Shown piece after piece: positions 17,321-26,466 of a stretch of 64,000 nt of DNA (positions are counted from its first letter, which is position 1; each line of letters begins with the position of its first letter). The notes beneath the pieces were generated by a model. That model saw only the letters and a program-made list of their open reading frames with translations. It had not been told where the DNA came from and ran no database searches. The position numbers were made by a program, and so were the translations under genes. The stretch is from G016756615 sp050958605 (GTDB lineage: Bacteria; Pseudomonadota; Alphaproteobacteria; Rhizobiales; Rhizobiaceae), in contig NZ_JBJHDO010000015.1 in assembly GCF_050958605.1 (NCBI RefSeq), positions 1 through 64,000 on the forward strand. The letters are read 5' to 3'.

Positions 17321-18229
17321 ATGGAAATCCGTAGCAAGGGACGCCCGCCGCGTGTCGGCGATGCCCCGGCTGTCCGCCGCACGCTGATCGGCCTCGTCCT
17401 CGTCCTTACGGCAATCGTCATCGTGGCGCCGCTGGTGGTGATCGTGGCGCAGGCCTTCTCCCAGGGCTTCGACACATTCGCAGCGGCCATCCTTCACCCC
17501 GACACGCGTCACGCCATCATGCTCACCGTGGTGACGGCGCTGATCGCCGTCCCGATCAACACGGCCTTCGGCATCGCCGCCGCCTGGGCGATCACCAAGT
17601 TCGATTTTCCCGGCAGGCGCTTTCTCCTCGTCGTCATCGAGATACCGTTCTCGATCTCGCCCATCGTGGCCGGCGTCGCCTATCTCTTCGTTTACGGCCT
17701 GCAGGGCCTGTTCGGCCCCGCGCTCCAGGCCGCCGACATCAAGATCCTGTTCGCGCTTCCCGGCATCGTGCTTGCCTCGATGTTCGTCACCGCGCCCTTC
17801 GTGGCGCGCGAGTTGATCCCGCTGATGCAGGCGCAGGGCCGCGATCTCGAAGAAGCCGCCACGTCGCTCGGCGCGTCGGGCTGGCGGACCTTCTTCTCCG
17901 TTACTTTGCCCAACATCCGCTGGGCGCTGCTCTACGGCGTGGTGCTGTGCAATGCCCGCGTGATGGGCGAGTTCGGCGCTGTCTCGGTGGTGTCGGGCAA
18001 CATACGCGGCCAGACAAACACGCTGCCGCTCCATGTCGAGCTGCTCTACCACGACTACCAAACGGCCGGCGCCTTCGCGGCAGCCTCGATCCTGACGCTG
18101 CTCGCCGTGCTGACCTTGTTCGCCAAGGTTCTGCTCGAACGCCAGGGTGCGGGCCGCGCCGGGCGACCGGCCCTCGCAGCGCCGAAAACGACCGCGATGG
18201 CACAAACACCTGCGAGGGAACCGACGTGA
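17321..18229 (+). CDS. cysW: Sulfate/thiosulfate ABC transporter permease CysW
   Basis: A 302-residue permease with six predicted helices. The EAA loop EEAATSLGASGWRTFFSVTLP and the CysW block NARVMGEFGAVSVVSGNIRGQTN are present, as is the VELLYHDYQTAGAF C-terminal signature. A strong AGGAGGAG site precedes the ATG. The C-terminal tail (about 20 residues) is Ala/Pro-rich and variable. With CysT it forms the sulfate channel. Confidence 0.94.
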   Translation: MEIRSKGRPPRVGDAPAVRRTLIGLVLVLTAIVIVAPLVVIVAQAFSQGFDTFAAAILHPDTRHAIMLTVVTALIAVPINTAFGIAAAWAITKFDFPGRRFLLVVIEIPFSISPIVAGVAYLFVYGLQGLFGPALQAADIKILFALPGIVLASMFVTAPFVARELIPLMQAQGRDLEEAATSLGASGWRTFFSVTLPNIRWALLYGVVLCNARVMGEFGAVSVVSGNIRGQTNTLPLHVELLYHDYQTAGAFAAASILTLLAVLTLFAKVLLERQGAGRAGRPALAAPKTTAMAQTPAREPT

Positions 18230-19245
18230 AAATCCGCCTCCACAATGTCGTCAAGACCTTCGACACGTTCCGCGCCGTCCATGGCGTGTCGCTCGACATC
18301 GGGAGCGGCGAGCTCGTCGCTCTGCTCGGCCCCTCCGGCTCGGGCAAGACCACGATCCTGCGCATGGTCGCCGGCCTCGAATATGCGGACGCCGGCCATA
18401 TCTATTTCGGCGATCTCGACGCGACCGACATTCCGGTGAGAGATCGCGGCGTGGGTTTCGTGTTCCAGCATTATGCGCTGTTCCCTCACATGACCGTCGC
18501 CGAGAACATCGCCTTCGGCATGAAGGTCTCCAAGATCAGGCGCAGCGCCGCCGAAATCGAGAGGCGCGTGTTCGAGCTGCTCGGGCTCGTCAGGCTCGAC
18601 GGGCTCGGCAACCGTTTCCCCGGCCAGATCTCCGGCGGCCAGCGCCAGAGAGTGGCTCTGGCCCGCGCGCTCGCCGTCGATCCGAAGGTGCTCTTGCTCG
18701 ACGAACCGTTCGGCGCGCTCGACACCAATGTGCGCCGAGACCTCAGGCGCTGGCTGCGCTCCATCCACGAGGAGCTCGGCATCACCACGCTTTTCGTCAC
18801 CCACGACAAGGAAGAGGCGATGGATCTCGCCGATCGCCTCGTCATCCTGAACGAAGGACGGATCGTGCAGCAGGGCACTACGGAAGACATCTGCCGCGCG
18901 CCGAATTCGGCCTTCGTCATGAACTTCCTGGGTGACGCCAACCGGCTCCCGGTGACCGTTTCCGCCGACACCGTCGATTTCGACGGGGTGAGAATCCCGG
19001 CGGATGGTGTGCCCGACGGGCGAGCGGAGCTTTTCCTCTTGCCCGGCGACCTTGCCTGGCAGCCTTCCGGTCCCGGCGTGCCGGCCAGCATCGTGCGGGT
19101 CATCGACCATATTCACGCGCGCCGGGTGGTAGCGCTGTCACAAGGCGGACAGCTGCTGGAGTTCGACACTCCGCCCGAGACGGTCATACGCGCGGGCGAC
19201 CGTGGCCATGTCGAGATCCGCAAGGCAAAGGTGTTTGCGAGCTAG
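18226..19245 (+). CDS. cysA: Sulfate/thiosulfate ABC transporter ATP-binding protein CysA
   Basis: A 339-residue ATPase. Walker A is GPSGSGKTT, the Q-loop VGFVFQHYALFPHMTV, the signature SGGQRQRVALARAL, Walker B LLLDEPFGALD and the H-loop VTHDKEEAMDLADR. A C-terminal TOBE-like regulatory domain follows residue about 235. The start is the GTG that overlaps the cysW stop (GTGA), preceded by GAGGGA. The first residues KIRLHNVVKTF align with CysA. It energises sulfate or thiosulfate import. Confidence 0.94.
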   Translation: MKIRLHNVVKTFDTFRAVHGVSLDIGSGELVALLGPSGSGKTTILRMVAGLEYADAGHIYFGDLDATDIPVRDRGVGFVFQHYALFPHMTVAENIAFGMKVSKIRRSAAEIERRVFELLGLVRLDGLGNRFPGQISGGQRQRVALARALAVDPKVLLLDEPFGALDTNVRRDLRRWLRSIHEELGITTLFVTHDKEEAMDLADRLVILNEGRIVQQGTTEDICRAPNSAFVMNFLGDANRLPVTVSADTVDFDGVRIPADGVPDGRAELFLLPGDLAWQPSGPGVPASIVRVIDHIHARRVVALSQGGQLLEFDTPPETVIRAGDRGHVEIRKAKVFAS

Positions 19246-19260
19246 GCACCTTGCGTGCCT
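19244..19260. terminator. Short stem-loop between cysA and ferredoxin gene
   Basis: AGGCAC pairs with GTGCCT over a 5-nt loop, starting at the cysA stop codon. The flanking genes converge here. It lacks a T run, so termination is only likely. Confidence 0.4.
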
Positions 19261-19333
19261 CGCCTGCAGCCGCAACCGGCGCCCGAGCAGGCCAACAGAC
19301 CGGAATCCGAGAGTGCCTCCTGGTCGGCCGCTG

Positions 19334-19654
19334 CTACACCTGGCGGACAGGCAGCCTGACCAGAAGTCCGTTCAGCGCCTCGCTCACCGTGATCTGGCAG
19401 GAGAGACGCGAATTCTCGCCGACGTCGTAGGCCATCTCAAGCATGTCGGCCTCCATGGACTCCGCGCGCCCGACAGAGTCGATCCACGCCTCGTCGACAT
19501 AGACATGGCAGGTGGCGCATGAGCAGGCGCCGCCGCATTCGGCTTCGATGCCCGGCACGCCATTCGCGACGGCGGTCTCCATGAGGCTCGCTCCGGATTT
19601 TCCGGTGACTTCGATGGCGCGGCTGTCGGCGGTGAAGAAGGTGATCTTAGTCAT
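19334..19654 (-). CDS. Adrenodoxin/putidaredoxin-type [2Fe-2S] ferredoxin
   Basis: A 106-residue soluble electron carrier. Cysteines C40, C46, C49 and C86 form the C-x5-C-x2-C...C pattern (ECGGACSCATC and RLSCQI) of vertebrate-type ferredoxins that serve P450s and ring hydroxylases. The acidic stretch ESMEADMLEMA is the usual partner-docking helix. It overlaps the stop of the TetR gene by 8 nt, at the end of the minus-strand cluster. Its natural reductase is probably the FAD protein encoded at 26815. No oxygenase gene is in the window, so the terminal acceptor is unknown. Confidence 0.9.
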   Translation of the reverse strand: MTKITFFTADSRAIEVTGKSGASLMETAVANGVPGIEAECGGACSCATCHVYVDEAWIDSVGRAESMEADMLEMAYDVGENSRLSCQITVSEALNGLLVRLPVRQV

Positions 19655-20306
19655 GTTGTCCTGTCTTGGCCGGGATTCCGCAGGCGCGCAGGAAGAGCGT
19701 GCTCACTTCCTCGACGATATGCTCCCTGTCGAGTTCCGCCTGCTCGTCGCCACCCACCATCACGCGCACCTGTTGACCGAAGTCGGCATAATGCTGAGTT
19801 ACGGCCCACATATGAACCTGGAACAGCAGCGGATCGACCGGCAGGATCAGCTTGCGGTCGATCCACGATTGGAAGATCGAGGCGGCATCATGCGCGGCGT
19901 GCAAGGATTGCAGCCAGTGCTTCCTGAGGAACGGCGCGCCGGCCGCCACCTCGTTGGAGAAGACGCGTGAGGCATTCGGCTGCTTCCAGCCGAACTCCAG
20001 CTTCTTGCGGATATATTCGCGGATGACTTTCTCGGGCTCGCCCTCGCTGGACGAGATGAAGAAGATGTCACGCCACTCGTCCATGATCTCCAGCAGGATC
20101 TTCTCGTAAAGTTCCTCCTTGCTGGAGATGTAATAGTGGAGCTGCGCCTTGGTCAGCCCGGCACGCGTGGCAATGGCCTGGGTCGAAGTACCGGAAAAAC
20201 CGTTGGCGGCGAATTCGTCGATCGCCGCTTGGCGGATCGCCTCATGCACCTTGCGGCGGCGGTCCAGGACCTTCTCCCGCCCGGTCTTTTCCTCGGTTTC
20301 GGCCAT
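19647..20306 (-). CDS. TetR-family regulator, RutR-like
   Basis: A 219-residue regulator. The N-terminal helix-turn-helix (about 20-65) contains GFSGTSTQAIATRAGLTKAQLHYYISSKEELY. The C-terminal part (FSNEVAAGAPFLRKHW and DPLLFQVHMWAVTQHYADF) matches the RutR/YcdC effector domain, which senses uracil or thymine in E. coli. It is placed within a cluster with a CodA-like deaminase and a creatininase-family hydrolase. A pyrimidine-like or related nitrogen compound is therefore a reasonable ligand, but this is inference. No Rut pathway genes are present. Confidence 0.8.
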   Translation of the reverse strand: MAETEEKTGREKVLDRRRKVHEAIRQAAIDEFAANGFSGTSTQAIATRAGLTKAQLHYYISSKEELYEKILLEIMDEWRDIFFISSSEGEPEKVIREYIRKKLEFGWKQPNASRVFSNEVAAGAPFLRKHWLQSLHAAHDAASIFQSWIDRKLILPVDPLLFQVHMWAVTQHYADFGQQVRVMVGGDEQAELDREHIVEEVSTLFLRACGIPAKTGQHD

Positions 20307-20348
20307 ATCGATCTCTTGCTTCCCCGGGTGCGGAGCTGTCGTTGTTGC

Positions 20349-20390
20349 GGGCGTCGGTCCGTTCCGAAGCGGCTTCGGAAGCCGACGCCC
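20349..20390. terminator. Long nested stem-loop after the binding-protein gene
   Basis: GGGCGTCGG (20349-20357) pairs with CCGACGCCC (20382-20390), enclosing TTCCGAAG/CTTCGGAA (20362-20369 with 20373-20380). It lies between the substrate-binding protein gene and the TetR gene on the minus strand. A likely role is partial termination or mRNA stabilisation. There is no T run. Confidence 0.6.
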
Positions 20391-20427
20391 ATCCTGATCC
20401 AGCTATACCGGCATAGGGGATCGCGCT

Positions 20428-21441
20428 CTACTGCCCGGTCAACTTCTGCTTGATGTCCAGCCCGACGCCCTTGTTGGTGAACTGGTCGGTAGCCGCCTTG
20501 GTGATGTCGACCGAGTCCCTCTCGACGATGCCGCTCTTCACGGCGAGTTCGTAGAAGGATTTCACCGTCGCCATATCGAGCGAGCCGATGCCCTTCTCGA
20601 GCGCGGCGCCGGAATCCATCAATCCGAGCTTCTTCACCTGCTCTATCTCCTTGTCGAGTTTTTCGGCGGTAAGTTCCGGGTTGTCCCTGAGGATCGCTTC
20701 GTAACCTTTGCTGTGGTCGCCGTAGAGGAAGTTGTACCAGCCTTCGATCGAGGCGCTGACGAAGCGCTGAACGAGATCAGGGTTGTTCTCGACCAGATCC
20801 GTGCGGGTCTGAATGACGTTGGAATAGGTGTTGTAGCCGTAGTCGGCGAAGAGGAAGGTCTCGACTTCCGCGCCTTCCGCCGCCGCGTAAATCGGCTCGG
20901 CCGTCGCATAAGCCTGCTGGACGACCTGCTTGTCGCTCAGGAATTGGGCGAGGCTGAAATTATACGGGCGCACCTGCTCGTCGCGGAAGCCGTATTCGTT
21001 GACCAGCCAGCGCCAGAAGCTGAACTGACCATCCTTGGACAGGAGCACGGTCGGCGCCTTGGCGGCATCGGCGAGATCCTTGTAGACGCCCTTGTGCGCG
21101 ATCAACGATTCCGGGTTCTTCTGGTAGAAGGCCGCGACCGCGATGGTCGGTACGCCGTTCCGGACATCGTCGAAGGGCATGAGCAGGCTGCCCGCCAGGA
21201 GGAAATCGAGGCGGCCGGCGCTCAGCATCGGCCGGTTGTTGACCTGCGGCCCGCCCATCTTGATCTCGACCTCGAGACCGTATTTCTCGTAGGTGCCGTC
21301 GGCCAGCGCCTGGTAGAAGCCGCCATGCCCGCCCTGGGCGAGCCAGTTGGTACCGAGGGTGACCTTGTCGAGCGCGAGGGCCAGGCTGCCGGTCGCTCCC
21401 ATCACGACGGCCGCCAGGGCCGCGACGATCAATCGCTTCAT
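20428..21441 (-). CDS. NMT1/SsuA-like periplasmic substrate-binding protein
   Basis: A 337-residue receptor of the NMT1/THI5-like (SsuA/TauA/ThiY) group. The signal peptide MKRLIVAALAAVVMGATG is cleaved near LALA-LD. The mature start VTLGTNWLAQGGHGGFYQAL with the GTYEKYGLEVEI block is the family hallmark. It binds the solute for the permease/ATPase pair encoded upstream in the same operon. Relatives bind taurine, sulfonates, pyrimidines or formylaminopyrimidine. The RutR-like regulator and deaminase favour an N-heterocycle. Confidence 0.85.
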   Translation of the reverse strand: MKRLIVAALAAVVMGATGSLALALDKVTLGTNWLAQGGHGGFYQALADGTYEKYGLEVEIKMGGPQVNNRPMLSAGRLDFLLAGSLLMPFDDVRNGVPTIAVAAFYQKNPESLIAHKGVYKDLADAAKAPTVLLSKDGQFSFWRWLVNEYGFRDEQVRPYNFSLAQFLSDKQVVQQAYATAEPIYAAAEGAEVETFLFADYGYNTYSNVIQTRTDLVENNPDLVQRFVSASIEGWYNFLYGDHSKGYEAILRDNPELTAEKLDKEIEQVKKLGLMDSGAALEKGIGSLDMATVKSFYELAVKSGIVERDSVDITKAATDQFTNKGVGLDIKQKLTGQ

Positions 21442-21472
21442 TCTTCCTCAACTCCCATTGCAGTTTGAACGG

Positions 21473-22843
21473 TTACGCCCGGACCGCCATGTCCGGCGTC
21501 CAGCCCCGGGTCTTGCCGGGGTTCATCAGGCCGTAGGGGTCGGCCCTTTTCTTGAAATCGATCTGGGCGGTGTCGATCTCCTTCATGCCGCCGTCCTCGA
21601 TCGTATAAGCATGCGGATCGTAGATGTCGCAGCCGTCGAGTTCCTGGAACTCGCGGATCATCTCGTACATGGCATCGCGGCCGCGATACCTGACCAGGGG
21701 CAGGGCGAAGATCTGGATCTCGCCTTCCAGCCGCGCCATTTCGTGATGCATGTAGAGATCATCGCCGTACCGCTCCATTTGCCGGATGACGAGCTCGGGA
21801 TCGAAGGGCCGGGGGTAGGCGACCTGCAGATAGGTCCAGCTCTTGTCGACCTTGAGCGCCTGCAGGGTCGTGTGGTTCCAACCACATTCATAAGCCGGCT
21901 GAAGACCAGCCGAATGCAGCTCCTCTTTCGACATTGCAAAGGACACCGCGCCGCCGAATTCCTTGGCAAGCTTCTCGAAGCGTCCCATTTCCGCCGGCGC
22001 CACCATGGCGAAGACAGCGTCGCGATCGGCCGGGAAGCGCTCTCCGAATTTCTGGTAAAAAGTGGCGAAGCGACGCTCGACCGGCGTCAGCAGATAGCAG
22101 TCGAGGCCGGTTTCCTGGGCCGTCAGCGCAAAGCAAAGAGCGGTCAGATAGCTGTCGAAGAGGGCCGCCGTGTGCACCCAGTCGGTAAACCGCGTCAGCC
22201 CGACCTCCAGCTCCAGAATGATGCCGTTGGTTCCGTAGGCATGCTGGACCTTCTGGATGTCGGGACCGTGGAGCTCGATGATCTGGGGCTCGGGCTCCAA
22301 CGTCATGACCTTTACATAGCCGACATTGCCGTCGTCGCGCAGCATGCCGTGGCGAAGCGAGCCGACGCCGCCGGAGCCGCCCGACAGGAAACCGCCGATC
22401 GTGGCGATGCGGCGCGTCGAGGGATACATCAGCAGCTCCTGCCCGACCGCATGGGCCGCATCGTCGAGCCTGGCGATTCTCGCACCGGCCTCGACGCGTG
22501 CCTTGCCCGGCTCGATGGCGATGATGCGGTCGAGCCGCGTAATGTCGAGAATGATGCCGCCTTCCAGCGGAACGCACTGCCCGTAGTTACCGGTGCCGCC
22601 GCCCCGGACCGTGACGGGAATGCGGTGTTTGGCGGCCGCGGCCGCCACCCGGCGCACCTCGTCCTGGTCCTGCGGGATGACGACGATGTCGCCGACACGC
22701 CCATCGAGTTCCTCGCTCAGGATCGGGCTATACCAATAGTAGTCGCGCGACCGCAGCTCGACCTGCTTGGGATCGCCGTAGACACGAATGCCGTCGATGT
22801 CCCCGCGGAAAGCCTCCAGCTCATAGGCGCTTCTGTCAGTCAT
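21473..22843 (-). CDS. FAD-linked oxidase (FAD_binding_4, vanillyl-alcohol-oxidase-like fold)
   Basis: A 456-residue flavoenzyme of the PCMH/VAO superfamily. The FAD-binding half has IPVTVRGGGTGNYGQCVPLEGG and STRRIATIGGFLSGGSGGVGSLRHG; the C-terminal FAD-linked oxidase end shows KKRADPYGLMNPGKTRGW, the typical closing signature. The likely reaction is oxidation of an alcohol, amine or hydroxy acid with a flavin, substrate unknown. There is no signal peptide, so it is cytoplasmic. The ATG overlaps the preceding gene's TGA by 4 nt (ATGA), so it is translationally coupled to the amidohydrolase. Confidence 0.82.
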   Translation of the reverse strand: MTDRSAYELEAFRGDIDGIRVYGDPKQVELRSRDYYWYSPILSEELDGRVGDIVVIPQDQDEVRRVAAAAAKHRIPVTVRGGGTGNYGQCVPLEGGIILDITRLDRIIAIEPGKARVEAGARIARLDDAAHAVGQELLMYPSTRRIATIGGFLSGGSGGVGSLRHGMLRDDGNVGYVKVMTLEPEPQIIELHGPDIQKVQHAYGTNGIILELEVGLTRFTDWVHTAALFDSYLTALCFALTAQETGLDCYLLTPVERRFATFYQKFGERFPADRDAVFAMVAPAEMGRFEKLAKEFGGAVSFAMSKEELHSAGLQPAYECGWNHTTLQALKVDKSWTYLQVAYPRPFDPELVIRQMERYGDDLYMHHEMARLEGEIQIFALPLVRYRGRDAMYEMIREFQELDGCDIYDPHAYTIEDGGMKEIDTAQIDFKKRADPYGLMNPGKTRGWTPDMAVRA

Positions 22844-24039
22844 GAAGGTCTCCGTGAAGGCTGGTCGATCGGCCGGCCGGCGCGGAAGACGGTGCGCGCC
22901 GCGTCCGGCCGGCTGACGAGGTCTGAAAGATCAGAAGCATCGAACCAGATGAAGTCGGCCATCTCGCCGACCGCGATGGCTCTTGCCGGAACGCCGCAGA
23001 AGCCAGCGGGGAGGCCGGTGATGGCGTCGAGCCATTCGGCGGGTTCGACATGCGCGGCGATCGCGGCGAGGCGAAGCACCGCCAGCGGATCGAAGTCGCC
23101 ATAGGGATAGAAGGCGTCCCGGCAATTGTCGACGCCCAGCATGACCGTCATGCCGGCGGCGCGCGCCTCCTTCATGGGAGCGATGCCGCGCCGGCGCGGT
23201 GAGCGGCCACCGACGCGATCCTGCAGATAAAGGTTGGTGGTCGGCAGCGCCGTGAGCGCCACGCCAGCCTCGGCGGCGGCAACAAGCGTGCGTTCAAGCG
23301 TGTCGTCGTCGCGCAGCGAAAGCGAGCAGGCATGGCCGCACACCACCTTGCCGGCCATGTCGTGTCGCAGCGCTGCCGCCACGATCTCGGAGAATCCGTC
23401 GGCCTCGACGTCCAGCCCTTCATCGACATGGAAATCCAGCGACAGTCCGTTCTCGACCGCAGCGCGGAAGGCGAGATCGACCTTCGCCGCGAGATCGGCG
23501 TTGCGATAGAAGAAAGCGCCAAAGACGCCGCCATCGTCGCGAACGCGCGCGGCGATGGTCTTTGCGGCTTCGGGCAGGAGATCGGCGGGGCAAAGCGAGG
23601 AGAGCTGAAGCTCGACGCGGCCGCGCCACTCCTCCCTGAGTTCGTTGAGTACAGGCCAGGCCACTGGAATCACGGGCTCGTTCCAGTCGACATGGCTGCG
23701 CATCGCACGGACGCCGTTGCGGTAGGCAGCCTCCAGCGCCCGGCTCGCGCGAGTGCGTATATCCTCGGGCGTCCAGTTCCGTTTGTCCCGCGCCATCAGC
23801 TCGATCGCGTCGAACAGGCCGCTCACAGGACCGTTGGTCCGCTCGATCGTATAGGCTTTGTCGAGATGGACGTGAATATCGGACATAAGCGGGAGGACCA
23901 CGCCTTCGGACCTGCCAGCCGCCGGGTCGATCGATGCGATCCGCCCGCCGGCCACCGCGATATCGACAGGCTGCGCCTGGCCGGGAAGCCACACGCCCTC
24001 CAGCCGAAACTCCTCATGCGTGCCGATTGCGTCGACCAT
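22840..24039 (-). CDS. Cytosine deaminase-like amidohydrolase
   Basis: A 399-residue member of the amidohydrolase superfamily close to CodA/AtzC-type deaminases. Metal-site motifs are SDIHVHLDKAYT (HxHLDK, about residue 57), DFHVDEG (about 202), CGHAC (about 235) and GVDNCRDAFYPYG (Asp ligand, about 305). It should hydrolyse an amidine-type C-N bond of a ring or small N-compound. The start ATG overlaps the permease TGA by one base; the frame open upstream is only the shadow of the permease gene. The surrounding importer and creatininase-family gene suggest a catabolic route for an imported N-compound. Confidence 0.82.
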   Translation of the reverse strand: MVDAIGTHEEFRLEGVWLPGQAQPVDIAVAGGRIASIDPAAGRSEGVVLPLMSDIHVHLDKAYTIERTNGPVSGLFDAIELMARDKRNWTPEDIRTRASRALEAAYRNGVRAMRSHVDWNEPVIPVAWPVLNELREEWRGRVELQLSSLCPADLLPEAAKTIAARVRDDGGVFGAFFYRNADLAAKVDLAFRAAVENGLSLDFHVDEGLDVEADGFSEIVAAALRHDMAGKVVCGHACSLSLRDDDTLERTLVAAAEAGVALTALPTTNLYLQDRVGGRSPRRRGIAPMKEARAAGMTVMLGVDNCRDAFYPYGDFDPLAVLRLAAIAAHVEPAEWLDAITGLPAGFCGVPARAIAVGEMADFIWFDASDLSDLVSRPDAARTVFRAGRPIDQPSRRPS

Positions 24040-24902
24040 CACGCCTCGCGCCTGATCTCGCTCTCGTGCCATTTGCCCAGCACCGCGCGCGAGAGCCAGC
24101 TCGTCGCCAGGAAAATGGCGATGCCGAGCAGGGAGACCAAGGTGAGCGCGGCGAACATGCGCGGTATCTCGTTGCGGAAGCTTGCTTCCAGGATGCGCGA
24201 GGCGAGGCCTGTGTTCTGGCCGGCGGTGCCGGCGACGAACTCGGCCACGACGGCGCCGATGAGCGAAAGGCCGCCGGCGATCTTCAGCGCAGCCATGAAA
24301 TAAGGCAAGGCGCTCGGCGCGAGAAGGAAGCGCAGGCGCTGCCAGGGCGTCGCCTTGTAAAGCTTGAAAAGATCCCTGAGATTGTGATCGGCGCTGCGCA
24401 GGCCGATCACCGTGGAAGACAGGATCGGGAAGAATGCGACGATCCAGGCGCAGATCAGGAGTGCGGCGAAAGTATCGGGCACGTAGATCAGGATCAGCGG
24501 CGCGATCGCCACGACCGGGGTGACCTGCAGGATGACCGCGAAGGGAAAGAAGCTCATCTCCACCGTGCGCGACAGGGCGAAAAGCGCTCCGAGGAGCACA
24601 CCCCCCACGATGGCGCAAAAGAGCGCCAGCAATGTCAGCTTCACCGTGAACCACATCGAGGTCAGCAGCGACCCGCCATCCGTCACCAGCGTCTGCGCGA
24701 TGCGGCTGGGCGCCGGGATCAGATAGGCAGGGACTTCGTAATAGGCGACCAGCGCTTCCCAAACGAGCAGTGCCAGGATCAGAGCCGCCGTCGGCATGAT
24801 GTATTTCATCCGTTGCTCGCGGCGCAGCGCGCGCTGGAGATCGGCATTGAGCACGGGCAAGGCGTCATCGCCACCCAGCGTCTCAGTGGTCGATATCGAC
24901 AT
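24039..24902 (-). CDS. SsuC/TauC-like ABC transporter permease
   Basis: A 287-residue permease with about six helices. The loop DLFKLYKATPWQRLRFLLAPSALPY is the EAA-type ATPase contact, and GAVVAEFVAGTAGQNTGLASRI is typical of the TauC/SsuC/ThiX group. The ATG at 24902 is preferred over TTG at 24908 because GGGGGA sits about 8 nt upstream. The start overlaps the ATPase gene by 20 nt. It forms the channel for the importer whose receptor is encoded at 20428. Confidence 0.87.
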   Translation of the reverse strand: MSISTTETLGGDDALPVLNADLQRALRREQRMKYIMPTAALILALLVWEALVAYYEVPAYLIPAPSRIAQTLVTDGGSLLTSMWFTVKLTLLALFCAIVGGVLLGALFALSRTVEMSFFPFAVILQVTPVVAIAPLILIYVPDTFAALLICAWIVAFFPILSSTVIGLRSADHNLRDLFKLYKATPWQRLRFLLAPSALPYFMAALKIAGGLSLIGAVVAEFVAGTAGQNTGLASRILEASFRNEIPRMFAALTLVSLLGIAIFLATSWLSRAVLGKWHESEIRREA

Positions 24903-25665
24903 GGTCAAGCGTCCCCCTCAGGGCCTTGGAAGCGGCCTGGCAGCTTTCGGCATAGGCTTCCGTGGCGCGGAAATCCTCGGCGCGCGGATAGGAGCCCTCG
25001 ATCGGCAGGTCGGCGACGACGCGGCCCGGCCGGGCCGCCATGACCACCACGCGGTTCGACATGTAGACGGACTCGTAGACGCTGTGCGTCACGAAGATGA
25101 TCGTCAGGCCCTGCTCCTGCCACAGCCGCAGCACGTCGTTGTTGAGCTTGAAGCGCGTCATCTCGTCGAGCGCCGCGAAGGGCTCGTCCATCAAAAGCAG
25201 GCGCGGGCGGGTGACGATGGCACGGGCGATCGAGGCGCGCATCTTCATGCCGCCGGACAGCTCGCGCGGATAGGATTGCGCGAAGCGCGACAGGCCCACT
25301 TGCAAAAGCGCTTCCTCGATGCGCGGCCTGGCCTCGGCATGCGAGATGCCGGTGAGCCTGAGCGGCAGGTAGACATTCTCGAAGACCGTCGCCCAGGGCA
25401 TCAGCGTCGGCTCCTGGAAGACGAAGCCGATGTCGGCGGCGCTGTTGCTCTCGCCTGGTGCGTGGCCGTTGACGGTGATCGTGCCGGCCGAAACGGAGGC
25501 AAGGCCGGCGATCATGCGCAGCGCCGTGCTCTTGCCGCAGCCCGAGGGGCCGAGGAAGCTCACGAACTGGCCTTTCTCCACCGTCAGAGACATGTCGCGT
25601 ATGGCGACCGTACCGTTGCCGTACTGCTTGAAGACATTCTTCAATTCGATGAGGGAAGCAGCCAT
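24883..25665 (-). CDS. SsuB/TauB-like ABC transporter ATP-binding protein
   Basis: A 260-residue ATPase with Walker A GPSGCGKST, Q-loop IGFVFQEPTLMPWAT, signature LSGGMKMRASIARA, Walker B LLLMDEPFAALD and H-loop VTHSVYESVYM. The MKMR variant of the signature is usual in this subfamily. An ATG at 25665 and a GTG one codon earlier are both possible starts; they lie directly after the creatininase-family stop codon. It drives import with the permease encoded next. Confidence 0.9.
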   Translation of the reverse strand: MAASLIELKNVFKQYGNGTVAIRDMSLTVEKGQFVSFLGPSGCGKSTALRMIAGLASVSAGTITVNGHAPGESNSAADIGFVFQEPTLMPWATVFENVYLPLRLTGISHAEARPRIEEALLQVGLSRFAQSYPRELSGGMKMRASIARAIVTRPRLLLMDEPFAALDEMTRFKLNNDVLRLWQEQGLTIIFVTHSVYESVYMSNRVVVMAARPGRVVADLPIEGSYPRAEDFRATEAYAESCQAASKALRGTLDHVDIDH

Positions 25666-25668
25666 CAC

Positions 25669-26466
25669 TCACCAGCCCGGCTTGTTGTCTAGCCAGGAGA
25701 GCGGCGCCCGCTCGACCTCGGCGAGCAGTTCCACCAGCCGCTCGGCGGCGAAGTCGATCGTGAGGCGGCCCTTTTCTGCCGTCGCCGAGGAAGCGTCGCC
25801 GCAGGCGCCCTCCGGATTCAGGTCCTGCGATTGCCAGCCCGGCCTCGCGCGCGCCAGCGAGATGTAGCGGTAATCCTTCTCGAAAATCTCGGTGAGCGAG
25901 CCGAAATTCCGCGCTCTCTCCATCCGCACCAAGTCCGGATGCAGCGACAGCATCACCGACGTCTCCATGTCGCCTGCGTGGATGCCGTGTTTTTGCTCAT
26001 GATCGGAATAGAGGCCCTCCGGCATGCCGAGACCGAACCAGTTGACGGAGAAGACGAGCATGTCGTGGCGGATGCGCAGCTCGCGGGCCACGACGTCCAT
26101 GATGCTGATCTGGCCGCCATGGCTGTTGAGGAGCACCAGCTTGCGCACCCCGCTCGCAGCCACGCAGGCTCCGATCTCCGTCCAGACGCGAATGAGCGTT
26201 TCGCCCGAAAGGGTGAGCGTGCCGGGAAACCGGCGATGCTCGTCACTTTTGCCGACAGGCAAGGTGGGCAGGAACAGGACGTTGCTGTCGTCCGGCAGTT
26301 TTTTCGCCACCGCCGCGACCACGCCGTCGACGATCGCGGCATCGACCGACAAGGGCAGATGCGGACCGTGCTGCTCGGTGGCACCCACCGGCAGGACGGC
26401 GACGACGCGGCTACGGTCGAGCGCAGCGAATTCCTCACTGGAGTAGTCGGACCAGAAACGCTTCAC
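25669..26466 (-). CDS. Creatininase-family metal-dependent amidohydrolase
   Basis: A 265-residue member of the creatininase family. Conserved features are VGATEQHGPHLPLSVDAAI (Glu, His and Asp metal ligands near 30-42), LLNSHGGQISIM, and HAGDMETSVML with the catalytic Glu. Family members open cyclic amides or remove formyl groups. I start at GTG 26466 with GAGG 8 nt upstream; the alternative long frame to 27042 has no family sequence. It is first in the minus-strand operon. Together with the CodA-like protein it could process a heterocyclic or formylated nitrogen compound. Confidence 0.85.
   Translation of the reverse strand: MKRFWSDYSSEEFAALDRSRVVAVLPVGATEQHGPHLPLSVDAAIVDGVVAAVAKKLPDDSNVLFLPTLPVGKSDEHRRFPGTLTLSGETLIRVWTEIGACVAASGVRKLVLLNSHGGQISIMDVVARELRIRHDMLVFSVNWFGLGMPEGLYSDHEQKHGIHAGDMETSVMLSLHPDLVRMERARNFGSLTEIFEKDYRYISLARARPGWQSQDLNPEGACGDASSATAEKGRLTIDFAAERLVELLAEVERAPLSWLDNKPGW

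Noticed and set aside
19647..26466. Rut pyrimidine degradation operon
   Set aside because: Only the regulator is RutR-like; no RutA-RutG homologues are present.
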